The notes under the pieces: model-generated | Seen by the model: the letters and a program-made list of their open reading frames with translations, nothing else | Told to the model about the DNA's origin: nothing | The model's database searches: none | Translations under genes and position numbers: made by a program | Assembly: GCF_004768545.1 (NCBI RefSeq) | Contig: NZ_CP038635.1 | Coordinates: 1,550,001 to 1,614,000 of the forward strand | Length of the DNA stretch: 64,000 nucleotides | Direction: 5' to 3' | Source: Cupriavidus oxalaticus | Lineage (GTDB): Bacteria; Pseudomonadota; Gammaproteobacteria; Burkholderiales; Burkholderiaceae | Shown: positions 56,048 to 64,000 of the stretch, one piece after another | Numbering within the stretch: the first letter of the stretch is position 1 | How the letters are laid out: each line of letters opens with the position of its first letter

Positions 56048-58282
56048 ATGAACAATTCCACTTACGTTCCTGTCGCGGCGCCCAGTCAGTCAGAAGAGAT
56101 CGCCCTCGTTCGCTATCTGGACGTGCTGGTGGCAAGCCGCTGGCTCATCGCGGCGATTGCCATTGCCATCCTTGCGCTTGGGGTGAGCTATGCGTTCCTG
56201 GCGCGGCCGGTTTACGAGGCGAATATCCTCGTGCAGGTCGAAGACAGCCAGAACAGTCCCAACGGCCTGCTGGGCGACGTCTCCTCGCTGTTCGACGTCA
56301 AGACGCAGGCGACCGCGGAAATCGAGATCCTGCGCTCGCGAATGATCGTCGGCAAGGCGGTGGACAATCTGCGGCTCTATATCGATGCCAAGCCAAAGTA
56401 TTTCCCGTTGATCGGGCCATGGATCGCGAGCCAGTCAAAAGGGCTTTCCGAGCCGGGCCTGTTTGGCACGGGAGGATATGCCTGGGGTTCGGAATCCATC
56501 GCGGTTTCCACGTTCGACGTACCCGAGGAACTGCAAGGCGAGAACTTCGTACTGACCAGCCTGGGTGATGGCCGCTACCGGCTCGAGCAGAGCAGTCTCG
56601 ACAAGCCCATCGACGGCCGTGTCGGGGAAACCGTAGAAGCGGACCATGCCGTCGGGAAGATCCGGCTGCTGGTGAGCGCACTGAAGGCGAAGCCCGGCAT
56701 TGTCTTCAACCTTGTGCGGAACTCTCGTTTGAAGACAGTGGAGCAGTTGCAGCTCCAGTTGAATATCGCGGAGAAGGGCAAGCAGAGCGGCATGATCGGG
56801 GCCTCGCTCGAAGGCAACGATGCCAGGCTGACCGCGGCGATCCTGAACGAGATCGGTGACGAGTACGTGGCGCAGAACATCAATCGCAAGGCCGCGGAAG
56901 CAGAAAAGTCCCTGCTGTTCCTGAATAACCTGCTGCCGCAGCTGAAGGGCGAGCTCGAACGCGCCGAGGTCAAGTACAACGCCATGCGCAATGAGCGTGG
57001 CACCTTCAACCTCAGCGAAGAGGGCAAGGCATTCCTGCAGGAGAGTGTGACGGCCGAGACCTCGCTGCTCGAACTCAAGCAGAAGCGTGCCGAGTTGCTG
57101 ACGCGCTTCGCGCCGGGCCATCCTTCCATGCAGGCCCTGGACCAGCAGATCGCCACGCTCGGTACCAAGGTCGGATCGATCGCCAGCCGTGTCAAGGCCT
57201 TGCCCAACCTGGAGCAGGACACCTTGCGCCTGATGCGCGACGTCCAGGTCAACAACGACCTCTACGTCGGCATGCTGAACAATATGCAGCAGCTCAAGCT
57301 GGTGAAGGCCGGCAAGGTCGGCAGCGTGCGCCTCGTGGATAGCTCGCCGGTCCCCGAGGAGCCGGTCAAGCCAAAGAAGGCCCTGGTGATCGTCCTGGCC
57401 GCGGTGCTGGGCCTGCTGGCGGGCGCGGTCGTGGCCTTTGTCCGCAATGCCTTGTTCGGCGGGATCACGGATCCCAAGGACATCGAGGAACATACCGGCC
57501 TCAACGTGTATGCCACCGTTCCGCAATCCGAGCACCAGATCAGCCTCAGCAAGGAAATCCATTCGCGCAAGCGGGGCCAGTATCTGCTGGCGGACCGCTA
57601 CCCGAACGAGCCATCGGTGGAAAGCCTGCGCAGCCTGCGGACATCACTGCAGTTTGCCATGCTGGATGCGAACAACAACCGCGTGCTGCTGACCGGCGCG
57701 ACGGCCGGCGTGGGCAAGTCCTTCGTCTCGGTCAACCTGGCGGCGTTGATGGCGTCGGGCGGCAAGCGTGTGCTGCTGGTGGATGCCGACATGCGCAAGG
57801 GCTACCTGAACCAGTACTTCGGCAAGGACCGGGATCCAGGATTGTCGGACGTGCTCGCCGGGAAGCTTGCGCTGGAAGAGGTCGTTCACCGCGACGTCGT
57901 CCCGGGGCTGGATTTCATCGGCACGGGGACCATACCGCCCAATCCTGCCGAGCTCATGCTCAGCGAGCGCATGGTCAGGCTGCTCGAAGGCCTCAGCGAT
58001 CGCTATGACATGCTCATGATCGACACGCCCCCCGTGCTGGCGGTCGCCGACGCTGCGATCCTGGCCGAACGTTGCGCCACGGTCTTCCTGGTCACGCGCT
58101 TCGGCAAGAGCTCGATCGGCGAGATCTCGGAGTGCGCCAAGCAGCTTGGACAGGTAAACGTGAGTGTCAAGGGGGTGATATTCAACGGACTGGATCCCAA
58201 TGCCTTCCGCTATGGCTACGGTTCCAAATACGGGCGCTATCGCTATGCCTACTACGGCTACGGCAATGGCGAGAAATCGTAA
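56048..58282 (+). CDS. Polysaccharide co-polymerase and tyrosine autokinase (Wzc/EpsB-like)
   Basis: A 744-residue inner-membrane protein. A first helix at about 32-52 follows the Wzz motif (IALVRYLDVLVASRWLIAAI). A large periplasmic coiled-coil domain comes next, then the Pro-rich second helix (EEPVKPKKALVIVLAAVLGL, about 437-465). The cytoplasmic kinase has Walker A TGATAGVGKSFVSVNLA (about 550), Walker A' VLLVDADMRKG and Walker B MLMIDTPPVL. The tyrosine-rich tail (YGYGSKYGRYRYAYYGYG) carries the autophosphorylation sites. It controls chain length and export with the lipoprotein channel. Confidence 0.94.
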   Translation: MNNSTYVPVAAPSQSEEIALVRYLDVLVASRWLIAAIAIAILALGVSYAFLARPVYEANILVQVEDSQNSPNGLLGDVSSLFDVKTQATAEIEILRSRMIVGKAVDNLRLYIDAKPKYFPLIGPWIASQSKGLSEPGLFGTGGYAWGSESIAVSTFDVPEELQGENFVLTSLGDGRYRLEQSSLDKPIDGRVGETVEADHAVGKIRLLVSALKAKPGIVFNLVRNSRLKTVEQLQLQLNIAEKGKQSGMIGASLEGNDARLTAAILNEIGDEYVAQNINRKAAEAEKSLLFLNNLLPQLKGELERAEVKYNAMRNERGTFNLSEEGKAFLQESVTAETSLLELKQKRAELLTRFAPGHPSMQALDQQIATLGTKVGSIASRVKALPNLEQDTLRLMRDVQVNNDLYVGMLNNMQQLKLVKAGKVGSVRLVDSSPVPEEPVKPKKALVIVLAAVLGLLAGAVVAFVRNALFGGITDPKDIEEHTGLNVYATVPQSEHQISLSKEIHSRKRGQYLLADRYPNEPSVESLRSLRTSLQFAMLDANNNRVLLTGATAGVGKSFVSVNLAALMASGGKRVLLVDADMRKGYLNQYFGKDRDPGLSDVLAGKLALEEVVHRDVVPGLDFIGTGTIPPNPAELMLSERMVRLLEGLSDRYDMLMIDTPPVLAVADAAILAERCATVFLVTRFGKSSIGEISECAKQLGQVNVSVKGVIFNGLDPNAFRYGYGSKYGRYRYAYYGYGNGEKS

Positions 58283-58330
58283 CGCCGAAGCGCATTGGCC
58301 ATCGTGGAACGCCGCTAGCGGGGGATCGAA

Positions 58331-59410
58331 ATGCATGCCACGAGACTGAATCCGGACTGGGTGCTTGCCGAGCGTGGGCTGGCCGCAGTCGCCAGCATGC
58401 TGCTGAGCATCCTCTATCTGGCGATCTATTTCTTCGGCCGCGAATCGCTTCCCGAGAAGTGGGTGACCGATTCGAACAAGATGCTGGAATTCCTGGTGAC
58501 CGGCTCGTCCAACTTCGACGATTCGTTCGCCGCTACAGCACGCGTGTTCTCCTTCTTCGGCCCCGAGTATGTGAACGTCGTCACCGCCAGCGTCGGCGTT
58601 GCCTACCTTGTGGTGGCGTCGAGCCGCATCGCGAGCCTGCGCGAGCTGGCCGTGCGCTGGCTGTTCGTGCTCCCGTGCATGCTGCTGAACCTGCTCGCAC
58701 CCGGCAAGGAGACCGTCGTGATCGCCATGTCGATCATCCTGGTCGCATGCGGCATGTCCAGGGCCGTGTCATCCCGTGGACTTGTCGTCATTGTCATCGT
58801 GATCTACGGGTGCTACGCCTTCTTCATCCGGAACTACTATGCGATGATCCTGGTGCTTGCGCTTGGCATCCGCGCGTCGGCAGGGCTCAAGCCGGGATGG
58901 AAAGCCGCGGTGCTGGCCTGCTTGCTGGGCGCGATCCTGGTGGCGCCCTCGGAGATCCTGTACATCCTTCAGTCGCCCAGGGATATCTCAAACAATTACG
59001 CGCTGAGCATCGGCAGCGAAAACCGGACGATGATCTGGAACCTGTACCCGCCCACCTCGGGTATCAATTTCATCGTCAACTACCTGTATGCAGCCGCCAT
59101 CTTCGTGTTGCCGGTGATCAGCTTCCGCGCGCCGGTCGATCTTGCCATGATGCTGATGCACTTCGCGATCATCCGGGTTGCGCTGCGCGGCTTGTCCGGG
59201 ACGTTGCCGGCTGGTGACGACTACCGCAAGCGCCGCTGGTTTGCCACGCTGATTGTCGCGCATATCCTGGTGCAGTTCATATTCGAGCCAGACCTGGGCA
59301 GCTATGTCCGCCATCTCACCTCGGTCAGCTTGTTTCTCATTCCCTTGCTAACTTTGCCCTCGGCCAATCAAGATGAAGCACGTCGTCATATGCGCGGTGC
59401 CGTACAGTGA
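58331..59410 (+). CDS. Polytopic membrane protein, probable EPS polymerase (Wzy-like)
   Basis: A 359-residue protein with about eight to ten hydrophobic segments and short loops, for example SMLLSILYLAIYFFG near 20, VVIVIVIYGCYAFFI near 155 and SVSLFLIPLLTLPS near 340. The central ISNNYALSIGSENRTMIWNL loop and the phrase LLAPGKETVVIAMSIILVAC resemble O-antigen polymerase-like proteins, which are poorly conserved. Its position between the kinase and modification/flippase genes supports a Wzy role. It ends 38 bases inside the next gene. Confidence in function is moderate. Confidence 0.65.
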   Translation: MHATRLNPDWVLAERGLAAVASMLLSILYLAIYFFGRESLPEKWVTDSNKMLEFLVTGSSNFDDSFAATARVFSFFGPEYVNVVTASVGVAYLVVASSRIASLRELAVRWLFVLPCMLLNLLAPGKETVVIAMSIILVACGMSRAVSSRGLVVIVIVIYGCYAFFIRNYYAMILVLALGIRASAGLKPGWKAAVLACLLGAILVAPSEILYILQSPRDISNNYALSIGSENRTMIWNLYPPTSGINFIVNYLYAAAIFVLPVISFRAPVDLAMMLMHFAIIRVALRGLSGTLPAGDDYRKRRWFATLIVAHILVQFIFEPDLGSYVRHLTSVSLFLIPLLTLPSANQDEARRHMRGAVQ

Positions 59411-60605
59411 CAACCTCGGCGATGCCGTGATAGCCGAAACACTGGGCTTCCTGATCCGCCAGGCCTTGCCGGACTGCCGGATCAGCTACCTCGATATCGC
59501 GGGGCGCACCCAGCTCGGCGAAAGCTCGCTGAAGAAGGGGCGGCTGATGCGGATCTTCTCCAGCCTGCCTGGCTGGGCACGGGTGCCCGCGCTGACCCTT
59601 GCCATCGGGATGAAATACCGCCGGCAATGGCGCGCCAGGTGGAAGCAGCAGCTCGCCGATGCCGATGTGGTGGTGATCGGCGGCGGCCAGCTGCTGTGCG
59701 ATGTGGACCTCAATTTCCCCCTGAAGCTCTACCTGCTGGCCCAGTGCCTTGGCAAGAAGGCCGAGGTCGCGCTGGTATCGGTAGGCGTGGCGGGCAACTG
59801 GTCCGGCGCGGGGAAGTATCTGCTGTCCAGATTCTTCAAGCAGGCGGCGCCACGGTTCATTTCCGTTCGTGATGAAAATTCCCGCCGCAATATCGTCCGC
59901 GTCGCCGGGGACACTTGTTCCGACGTGACCATCATTCCGGACCCGGCCATCCTGAGTTCGGCGCTCTATGCCGACAAGGGACTGGAAAAACGCTGGGATG
60001 TGGGCATCTGCGTGTCGGACGTCGAAGCGCTGCACTACAACGCGGACCTTGTCAGCGTATCGGAGCAGGGCCGGGGCATCGGCATGTTCGCAGGGCTGGT
60101 GACCAAGCTGCGGCAGAGCGGGCAACGCGTCGTTCTGTTCACTAACGGCGCGGCGGAAGACAATATCGCGGCGGCTGCGGTCAGGAGCCGGCTCGGCGTT
60201 GATGATGTGGACTTCATTTTGCCAAGGTCCCCGGCGGAACTGGTCTCGGTCATCGCGGGATGCCGGAGCATGGTGGGCCACCGGATGCACGCGAATATCA
60301 TCGCCTTCAGCTTCGGCGTGCCTTCCGTCGGCATTGTCTGGGACACCAAGGTCGCCTCGTTCTTCAAGCTGAGCGGGCGCGGGGATTTCGCGATGCGGCA
60401 GACGGCCAGCGCTGACGACCTGATCGAACGGCTGGCATACGCCCGGTCCCTGGGGGCCGCGCAGTTCAAGCGTTCGGCGCGGCTCGGTCAGGAAATCAGG
60501 CAGGGCCTGTCCATGCTTTTTGCCCGGAGCCCGGCGATGCCGGGCCCATCCCCGGCATGCCGGACAGAGATCAAGGCCGCGCCTTCGCTCGGGGGGATGC
60601 AGTAA
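59373..60605 (+). CDS. Polysaccharide pyruvyl transferase family protein
   Basis: A 410-residue cytoplasmic enzyme of the PS_pyruv_trans family, which adds ketal pyruvate from phosphoenolpyruvate to sugar residues. Seen: YSDNLGDAVIAETLGFLIRQ at the N-terminus, DVVVIGGGQLLCDVDLNFPL about residue 105, SVRDENSRRNIV, and MVGHRMHANIIAFSFGVPSV about residue 300 with the catalytic His. It predicts an acidic, pyruvylated polymer. The start lies inside the previous gene and its TAA overlaps the flippase ATG by one base. Confidence 0.88.
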   Translation: MKHVVICAVPYSDNLGDAVIAETLGFLIRQALPDCRISYLDIAGRTQLGESSLKKGRLMRIFSSLPGWARVPALTLAIGMKYRRQWRARWKQQLADADVVVIGGGQLLCDVDLNFPLKLYLLAQCLGKKAEVALVSVGVAGNWSGAGKYLLSRFFKQAAPRFISVRDENSRRNIVRVAGDTCSDVTIIPDPAILSSALYADKGLEKRWDVGICVSDVEALHYNADLVSVSEQGRGIGMFAGLVTKLRQSGQRVVLFTNGAAEDNIAAAAVRSRLGVDDVDFILPRSPAELVSVIAGCRSMVGHRMHANIIAFSFGVPSVGIVWDTKVASFFKLSGRGDFAMRQTASADDLIERLAYARSLGAAQFKRSARLGQEIRQGLSMLFARSPAMPGPSPACRTEIKAAPSLGGMQ

Positions 60606-61813
60606 TGCGCCGCATGCTGTCGGCGCTTGGCGCGGTGTTCGAGCAGGCCGCCTATACGGCAGTGCAGTTCGGCATCAACGTGGCCCTGGCCCGGTCAATG
60701 GATGTGGCCGGCTATGGCGTGGTTGCGGTGGTGCTGTCGCTGGTGGTGTTCATCAATATCTTCTATGTCTCCTTCCTGCATGAGCCGGCGCTGATCGAGG
60801 GGCTGAAGCTGCGCGTGGGCTTTTCGATAGAAGTTGCATTGCTGACCGTGCTGCCGGTTGCCGCGGGGTCGATCCTCTACCTGTACGGGCATGGCCTGAG
60901 CACGTCGGCATGTGCCGCGGCCGCCGTGCTGTTCGCCAGCTACACCGCATACTGGGTGCTCAGGACCGTAGGCGCGAAGGCGAGGGGCTATACCGGGCTG
61001 CTCGCCTGCCACACGCTGATCGGTGGCGGCGTTGCCGTGATCGGCCTGGCTTCCGGCACACAGAAAGAGTCCGCGGTAATGCTGATGCTCGCCGCCGCGA
61101 TCCTGCTCCCGACGCTGCTGGGGGCCGGTGCCATCCGGCGCGATATGCGCAATGGCCGTATTGAAATCATCCCGGGAAGGCCGGCGTCCCCGCGGCAATG
61201 GCTGGGATTCGGTGCAAGCTCGGCCAGCGCGCAGCTGATGAGCTGGCTGGTCGGGCCGGGGCTGGTCGTGCTGCTGGGATCGCTGGGACACTTTGCCGAC
61301 TCGGCGAAATTCCGGATCCTGCTGACGGTGCTGCTGCCGGCCCAATACATCCTGATGGCGCTCGGCTATCACCTGATGCCAAGGTTCGCGACCTCGTTCC
61401 GGCAGGATGACACGCTGACGCTGGCCAGGACGTCCCTACTGTTCGTGCTGGGCGGCGTCGCGCTGGCCGGCGCGCTGAGCGTGCTGCTGCTGCTGGTTGG
61501 CGACCGGATCGTCGTCATACTGTTCGGCGCGGCGTACGGCGACCTCGATGTGCGCTTCTTTGCCCTGTTCCCTGTCGTGTTCGCAGTCGTGATGTGCCTG
61601 AGGACCTTGCTGAAATCATTCGGCATGGCCCGTGCCATCTTCCTTGCCGCGGGCATCGGCCTGGTGGCCGGGATCGGGCTTGGGGCATGGCGCTATCCCC
61701 GGCTCGACTACCTCGTGGCAGCGCAGGTCATGCTGTTGTCGTTCCTCGTCATCGCGCTGATTCAGACTGGTGCGCTCGCAATGGGCGTCCTTCGCAGGCA
61801 TGGGACGGCATAG
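60605..61813 (+). CDS. EPS repeat-unit flippase (Wzx/MATE-type)
   Basis: A 402-residue protein with 11-12 hydrophobic segments of the polysaccharide biosynthesis/MurJ-like superfamily. Seen: FEQAAYTAVQFGINVALARS, FGASSASAQLMSWLVGPGLV, GDRIVVILFGAAYGDLDVRF. It would move undecaprenyl-linked repeat units across the inner membrane for the polymerase. The ATG at 60605 (MRRMLSALG) was chosen over a start 16 codons upstream because the family begins here. It overlaps the next gene by 14 bases. Confidence 0.87.
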   Translation: MRRMLSALGAVFEQAAYTAVQFGINVALARSMDVAGYGVVAVVLSLVVFINIFYVSFLHEPALIEGLKLRVGFSIEVALLTVLPVAAGSILYLYGHGLSTSACAAAAVLFASYTAYWVLRTVGAKARGYTGLLACHTLIGGGVAVIGLASGTQKESAVMLMLAAAILLPTLLGAGAIRRDMRNGRIEIIPGRPASPRQWLGFGASSASAQLMSWLVGPGLVVLLGSLGHFADSAKFRILLTVLLPAQYILMALGYHLMPRFATSFRQDDTLTLARTSLLFVLGGVALAGALSVLLLLVGDRIVVILFGAAYGDLDVRFFALFPVVFAVVMCLRTLLKSFGMARAIFLAAGIGLVAGIGLGAWRYPRLDYLVAAQVMLLSFLVIALIQTGALAMGVLRRHGTA

Positions 61814-63110
61814 GGCTGCCTCCGGGCACGGCCGCGCGCTGGCGGGCGCGCTCGCCACGGCGGCGCACATGGCCCTGTCTGGGTTCTTGCCCTGCCAGCA
61901 CGCGCACGCCGAACCGCGCCCGGCTCCGGGCCGGATCGCATCGATGCCTGCCTTTGCCGTGCAGATCGATCCCGCCACGGTGTCCTATCACGACCTGGCC
62001 ACGATCAAGGGCCTGGGATTCTCGCTGGTGCGGTTCGGCGTGCGGCCCGACGTGGTGCGGGGGCATCTGCCGGCGGAACGCTACCTGCAGGTCATCAGCA
62101 TGGCGCGCCAGGCTGGCCTGCGCATGCTAATCACGCTTTACGGCGGACGGTATATCTGGGGCGATACCGGCCAGGACGGTTCGAGCGATGCGAACGAGGC
62201 GAAGTTCGCCGGGTTCGCTGCCCGCTTCATGCTGCGCAACAAGGGGCCGGACCTGTCGTATGAGATCTGGAACGAGCCGGACAACCAAACCTTCCTGCAT
62301 CCCTCGGTACCGATCTCGCGACTGATCTCGACCGCCGGCAGGCTTTGCGACGAACTGGCGCAGCAGGGCGTCGCGCCGCCGCCGCCCCTGTACCTGTTCG
62401 GCCTTGCGCGGCTGCCGAAGCCGGGGAACCCGGCCGCGGAGCTGTCGCTGACCCGGCTGCTGGCGGATCCGCGGCTGGGCTGCTTCCGGGGATTGAGCAT
62501 TCATCCGTACCGGCCAACGCCGGAGACGCTGCTGCAGGACTACCGGCAACTGAGCGGCCGGATCCGCAATTCAGCACGTCCGTCCGCCGAGCTGATTGTC
62601 AGCGAATGGGGCTATGCCTCCTATCTTCCGGTTCGCAGCGAAGCGACGCAGGCCGCGTTGATCGCCAGGCAGGTGCTGTCCGGTGTCATCTCCCAGGTGC
62701 CCATGCTGGGCATCTATTCCTGGCGCGACCGGGGCGAGGCGCGCTGGGACCGGGAGGCGAATTTCGGCCTGCTAAGGGTTGATGGGTCGGAAAAGCCGGT
62801 CGTCGCCATGCTGCGCGATCTGCTGGGCGTCCTTGCCGGTGCGACCGATGCGTCCTGGCGCGAGCATCACGGCAGCTTTGTGCTGTCGCTGCGCAAGGAT
62901 GGCGCTGTCCATCGCATCTATTGGGGACCGCAGAGCAGGGCGATGATGCGCGAGGAGCTGGGCAAGGAAAGGGCGGACGGCTGCAAGGTCAGGGCCCTGG
63001 GCACTTCCGCCGGGGCGCGGCCTTGCGCGGCGATGCTGCAGGCCGACACGGAATATTCCAACGGGGACATTGTGCTGGTCAGCCTGGCAGCAGGCACTGC
63101 GCAGCCCTGA
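61800..63110 (+). CDS. Secreted glycoside-hydrolase-like protein (clan A fold)
   Basis: A 436-residue protein with a predicted signal peptide (ALAGALATAAHMALSGFLPC, cleavage near AHA). A TIM-barrel hydrolase of the GH5/GH39 type is indicated by the acid-base Glu in YEIWNEPDNQTFLHPSVP (about residue 160) and a nucleophile Glu in LIVSEWGYASYLP (about residue 275). A C-terminal beta domain starts near 355. In EPS operons such enzymes trim the polymer in the periplasm or release it. The ATG lies inside the flippase end, so it belongs to the same operon. Confidence 0.8.
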   Translation: MGRHRAASGHGRALAGALATAAHMALSGFLPCQHAHAEPRPAPGRIASMPAFAVQIDPATVSYHDLATIKGLGFSLVRFGVRPDVVRGHLPAERYLQVISMARQAGLRMLITLYGGRYIWGDTGQDGSSDANEAKFAGFAARFMLRNKGPDLSYEIWNEPDNQTFLHPSVPISRLISTAGRLCDELAQQGVAPPPPLYLFGLARLPKPGNPAAELSLTRLLADPRLGCFRGLSIHPYRPTPETLLQDYRQLSGRIRNSARPSAELIVSEWGYASYLPVRSEATQAALIARQVLSGVISQVPMLGIYSWRDRGEARWDREANFGLLRVDGSEKPVVAMLRDLLGVLAGATDASWREHHGSFVLSLRKDGAVHRIYWGPQSRAMMREELGKERADGCKVRALGTSAGARPCAAMLQADTEYSNGDIVLVSLAAGTAQP

Positions 63111-63131
63111 CCAGCACGCACGGTGCCTGTG

Positions 63132-64000
63132 CTAGGCAAGCACTTCGCTTGAATAGAAGGACTCGAACTTCCTGGCCTGGGTCACGATATTGAACTCCGA
63201 CTTTGCGCGTGTCACCGCGTGCTCCGACATGGCCTGCCAGAGCGCGGCGTCGCCGACGATCGCCTCAATGCAGTCCGCCATGGAGGGCGCATCGTCAACC
63301 GGCACGATGAAGCCGTTGCTGCCATCGACGATGATGTCCTTGATCCCGTCGACGTCGGTGCCGACCACCGGTATCGCCAGGGCATTGGCCTCCGCCAGCA
63401 CGTAGCCGAAGCTCTCATAGTGCGAGGTGAGCACCACCACCGCGGCCGACCCCAGCAACTCCAGCAGTTCGGACCGGCTCATCCACGCGATGGCCGTCAC
63501 ATCCTTGCCCTCGACCAGGCCGCGTTCCTGCAGCAGTGCATCGAGCGTCGCCCGGTCATCCTCGTAGTGGCCGTAGCCAACCAGCATGAACTCGATATCC
63601 CGGCGGCCCTGGAACAGCCTGGCCACGTCCAGGAACATGGGGATATTCTTCTGCCGGCTGATCCGCGCCACCATGATCACTCGCTTGACGCCGTCGCCAA
63701 GCTGCCTTTCCGCCGGCGGAAAGCGGGGTTCCACGGCATTCAGTATCGCGTGCGCGCGGTCCTGCGGCAGCCCGACTTCGTGGATGGCACGATGCCGCTC
63801 GGACGGCGAGGTGGCCAGCACCGCGTCCGTAAGGCGATGCAGAAACCGCTCCGCCATCAGGAACACGCGGCGCTTTATCCCGCTGAGGCCGAGGTAGTAG
63901 TAGGCATGCGGAGTATAGACAACGCGCACGTCCAGTCCGATGCATGCCAGCCGGCCCACCAGTCCCGCCTTCGAACTGTGCAGGTGCACGATCTGCGGCG
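63132..64000 (-). CDS. GT4-family glycosyltransferase (N-terminus cut by window end)
   Basis: The visible 289 residues hold the end of the acceptor domain (IVHLHSSKAGLVGRLACIGL, VVYTPHAYYYLGLSG) and the whole nucleotide-sugar domain: KRVIMVARISRQKNIPMFLD, FMLVGYGHYEDD, the E-x7-E motif in SHYESFGYVLAEANALAIPV (about 90 residues before the end) and GTDVDGIKDIIVDGSNGFIV. It is a retaining glycosyltransferase, probably adding a sugar to the EPS lipid-linked unit. It is convergent with the main operon, so a second EPS transcription unit lies to the right of the window. Confidence 0.88.
   Translation of the reverse strand, partial: PQIVHLHSSKAGLVGRLACIGLDVRVVYTPHAYYYLGLSGIKRRVFLMAERFLHRLTDAVLATSPSERHRAIHEVGLPQDRAHAILNAVEPRFPPAERQLGDGVKRVIMVARISRQKNIPMFLDVARLFQGRRDIEFMLVGYGHYEDDRATLDALLQERGLVEGKDVTAIAWMSRSELLELLGSAAVVVLTSHYESFGYVLAEANALAIPVVGTDVDGIKDIIVDGSNGFIVPVDDAPSMADCIEAIVGDAALWQAMSEHAVTRAKSEFNIVTQARKFESFYSSEVLA

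Overview
The window looks like a chromosomal segment of a high-GC betaproteobacterium of the Burkholderiaceae, most likely Cupriavidus or a close Ralstonia relative. I infer this from the protein sequences, the complete biotin-independent malonate decarboxylase operon, the Ralstonia-like exopolysaccharide (EPS) gene order and the uniformly GC-rich codon use. No rRNA, tRNA, CRISPR array, transposase or integrase was seen.

Layout. 1-3.2 kb: a minus-strand operon of a DUF2760 protein and two Hsp70-like ATPases (the second cut by the window edge). 3.4-5.3 kb: an RpoD-type sigma factor. 5.7-10 kb: a small exported protein, psuG, and a decaying block in which a LysR regulator, an HpaI-type aldolase and a thiamine-diphosphate enzyme are internally deleted or frameshifted around one intact Ldh-family reductase; a DUF2188 protein follows. 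10.4-12.7 kb: a class II glutamine amidotransferase, a ProQ/FinO RNA chaperone and a PAS-LuxR regulator. 12.8-20 kb: a GntR regulator divergent from an MFS carrier, pxpA, a DUF1445 hydro-lyase, a fused pxpB-pxpC and a biotin carboxylase-BCCP fusion, with three copies of a palindromic operator in the divergent gap. 20-26 kb: an aconitase remnant, a PhoD phosphatase, a MatC-like carrier and acetyl-CoA synthetase.

26-33.3 kb: mdcR and mdcABCDEGH, which convert malonate to acetate and CO2; the neighbouring carrier and acetyl-CoA synthetase would import malonate and activate the acetate. 33.3-36.9 kb: a Bcr-type MFS exporter, a BKACE-family enzyme and a TauD-type dioxygenase preceded by a coupled 33-codon ORF. 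37.3-40.8 kb: DUF3300, DUF2950 and a DASS anion transporter. 40.9-44.5 kb, divergent from that transporter: a three-gene soluble redox module (iron-sulfur subunit, fumarate-reductase-like flavoprotein, NuoF-like NADH subunit). 44.6-50 kb: a small lipoprotein, an AraC regulator, a 28-residue membrane peptide, a bifunctional penicillin-binding protein and an orphan C39-like domain protein. 50.2-53.7 kb: a repeat lipoprotein, uppP, a hypothetical protein and galU.

53.7-64 kb: an EPS locus. A structured leader that ends in an intrinsic terminator lies between galU and the operon. It is followed by an outer-membrane export lipoprotein, a low-molecular-weight tyrosine phosphatase, a tyrosine autokinase, a polytopic membrane protein (probable polymerase), a pyruvyl transferase, a flippase and a secreted glycoside-hydrolase-like protein, facing a convergent GT4 glycosyltransferase cut by the window end. 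galU supplies UDP-glucose and uppP recycles the undecaprenyl carrier, so both fit the same pathway.

The most unusual items are the NADH/dicarboxylate redox module, the pxp cluster joined to a biotin carboxylase, and the EPS leader with mutually exclusive hairpins.
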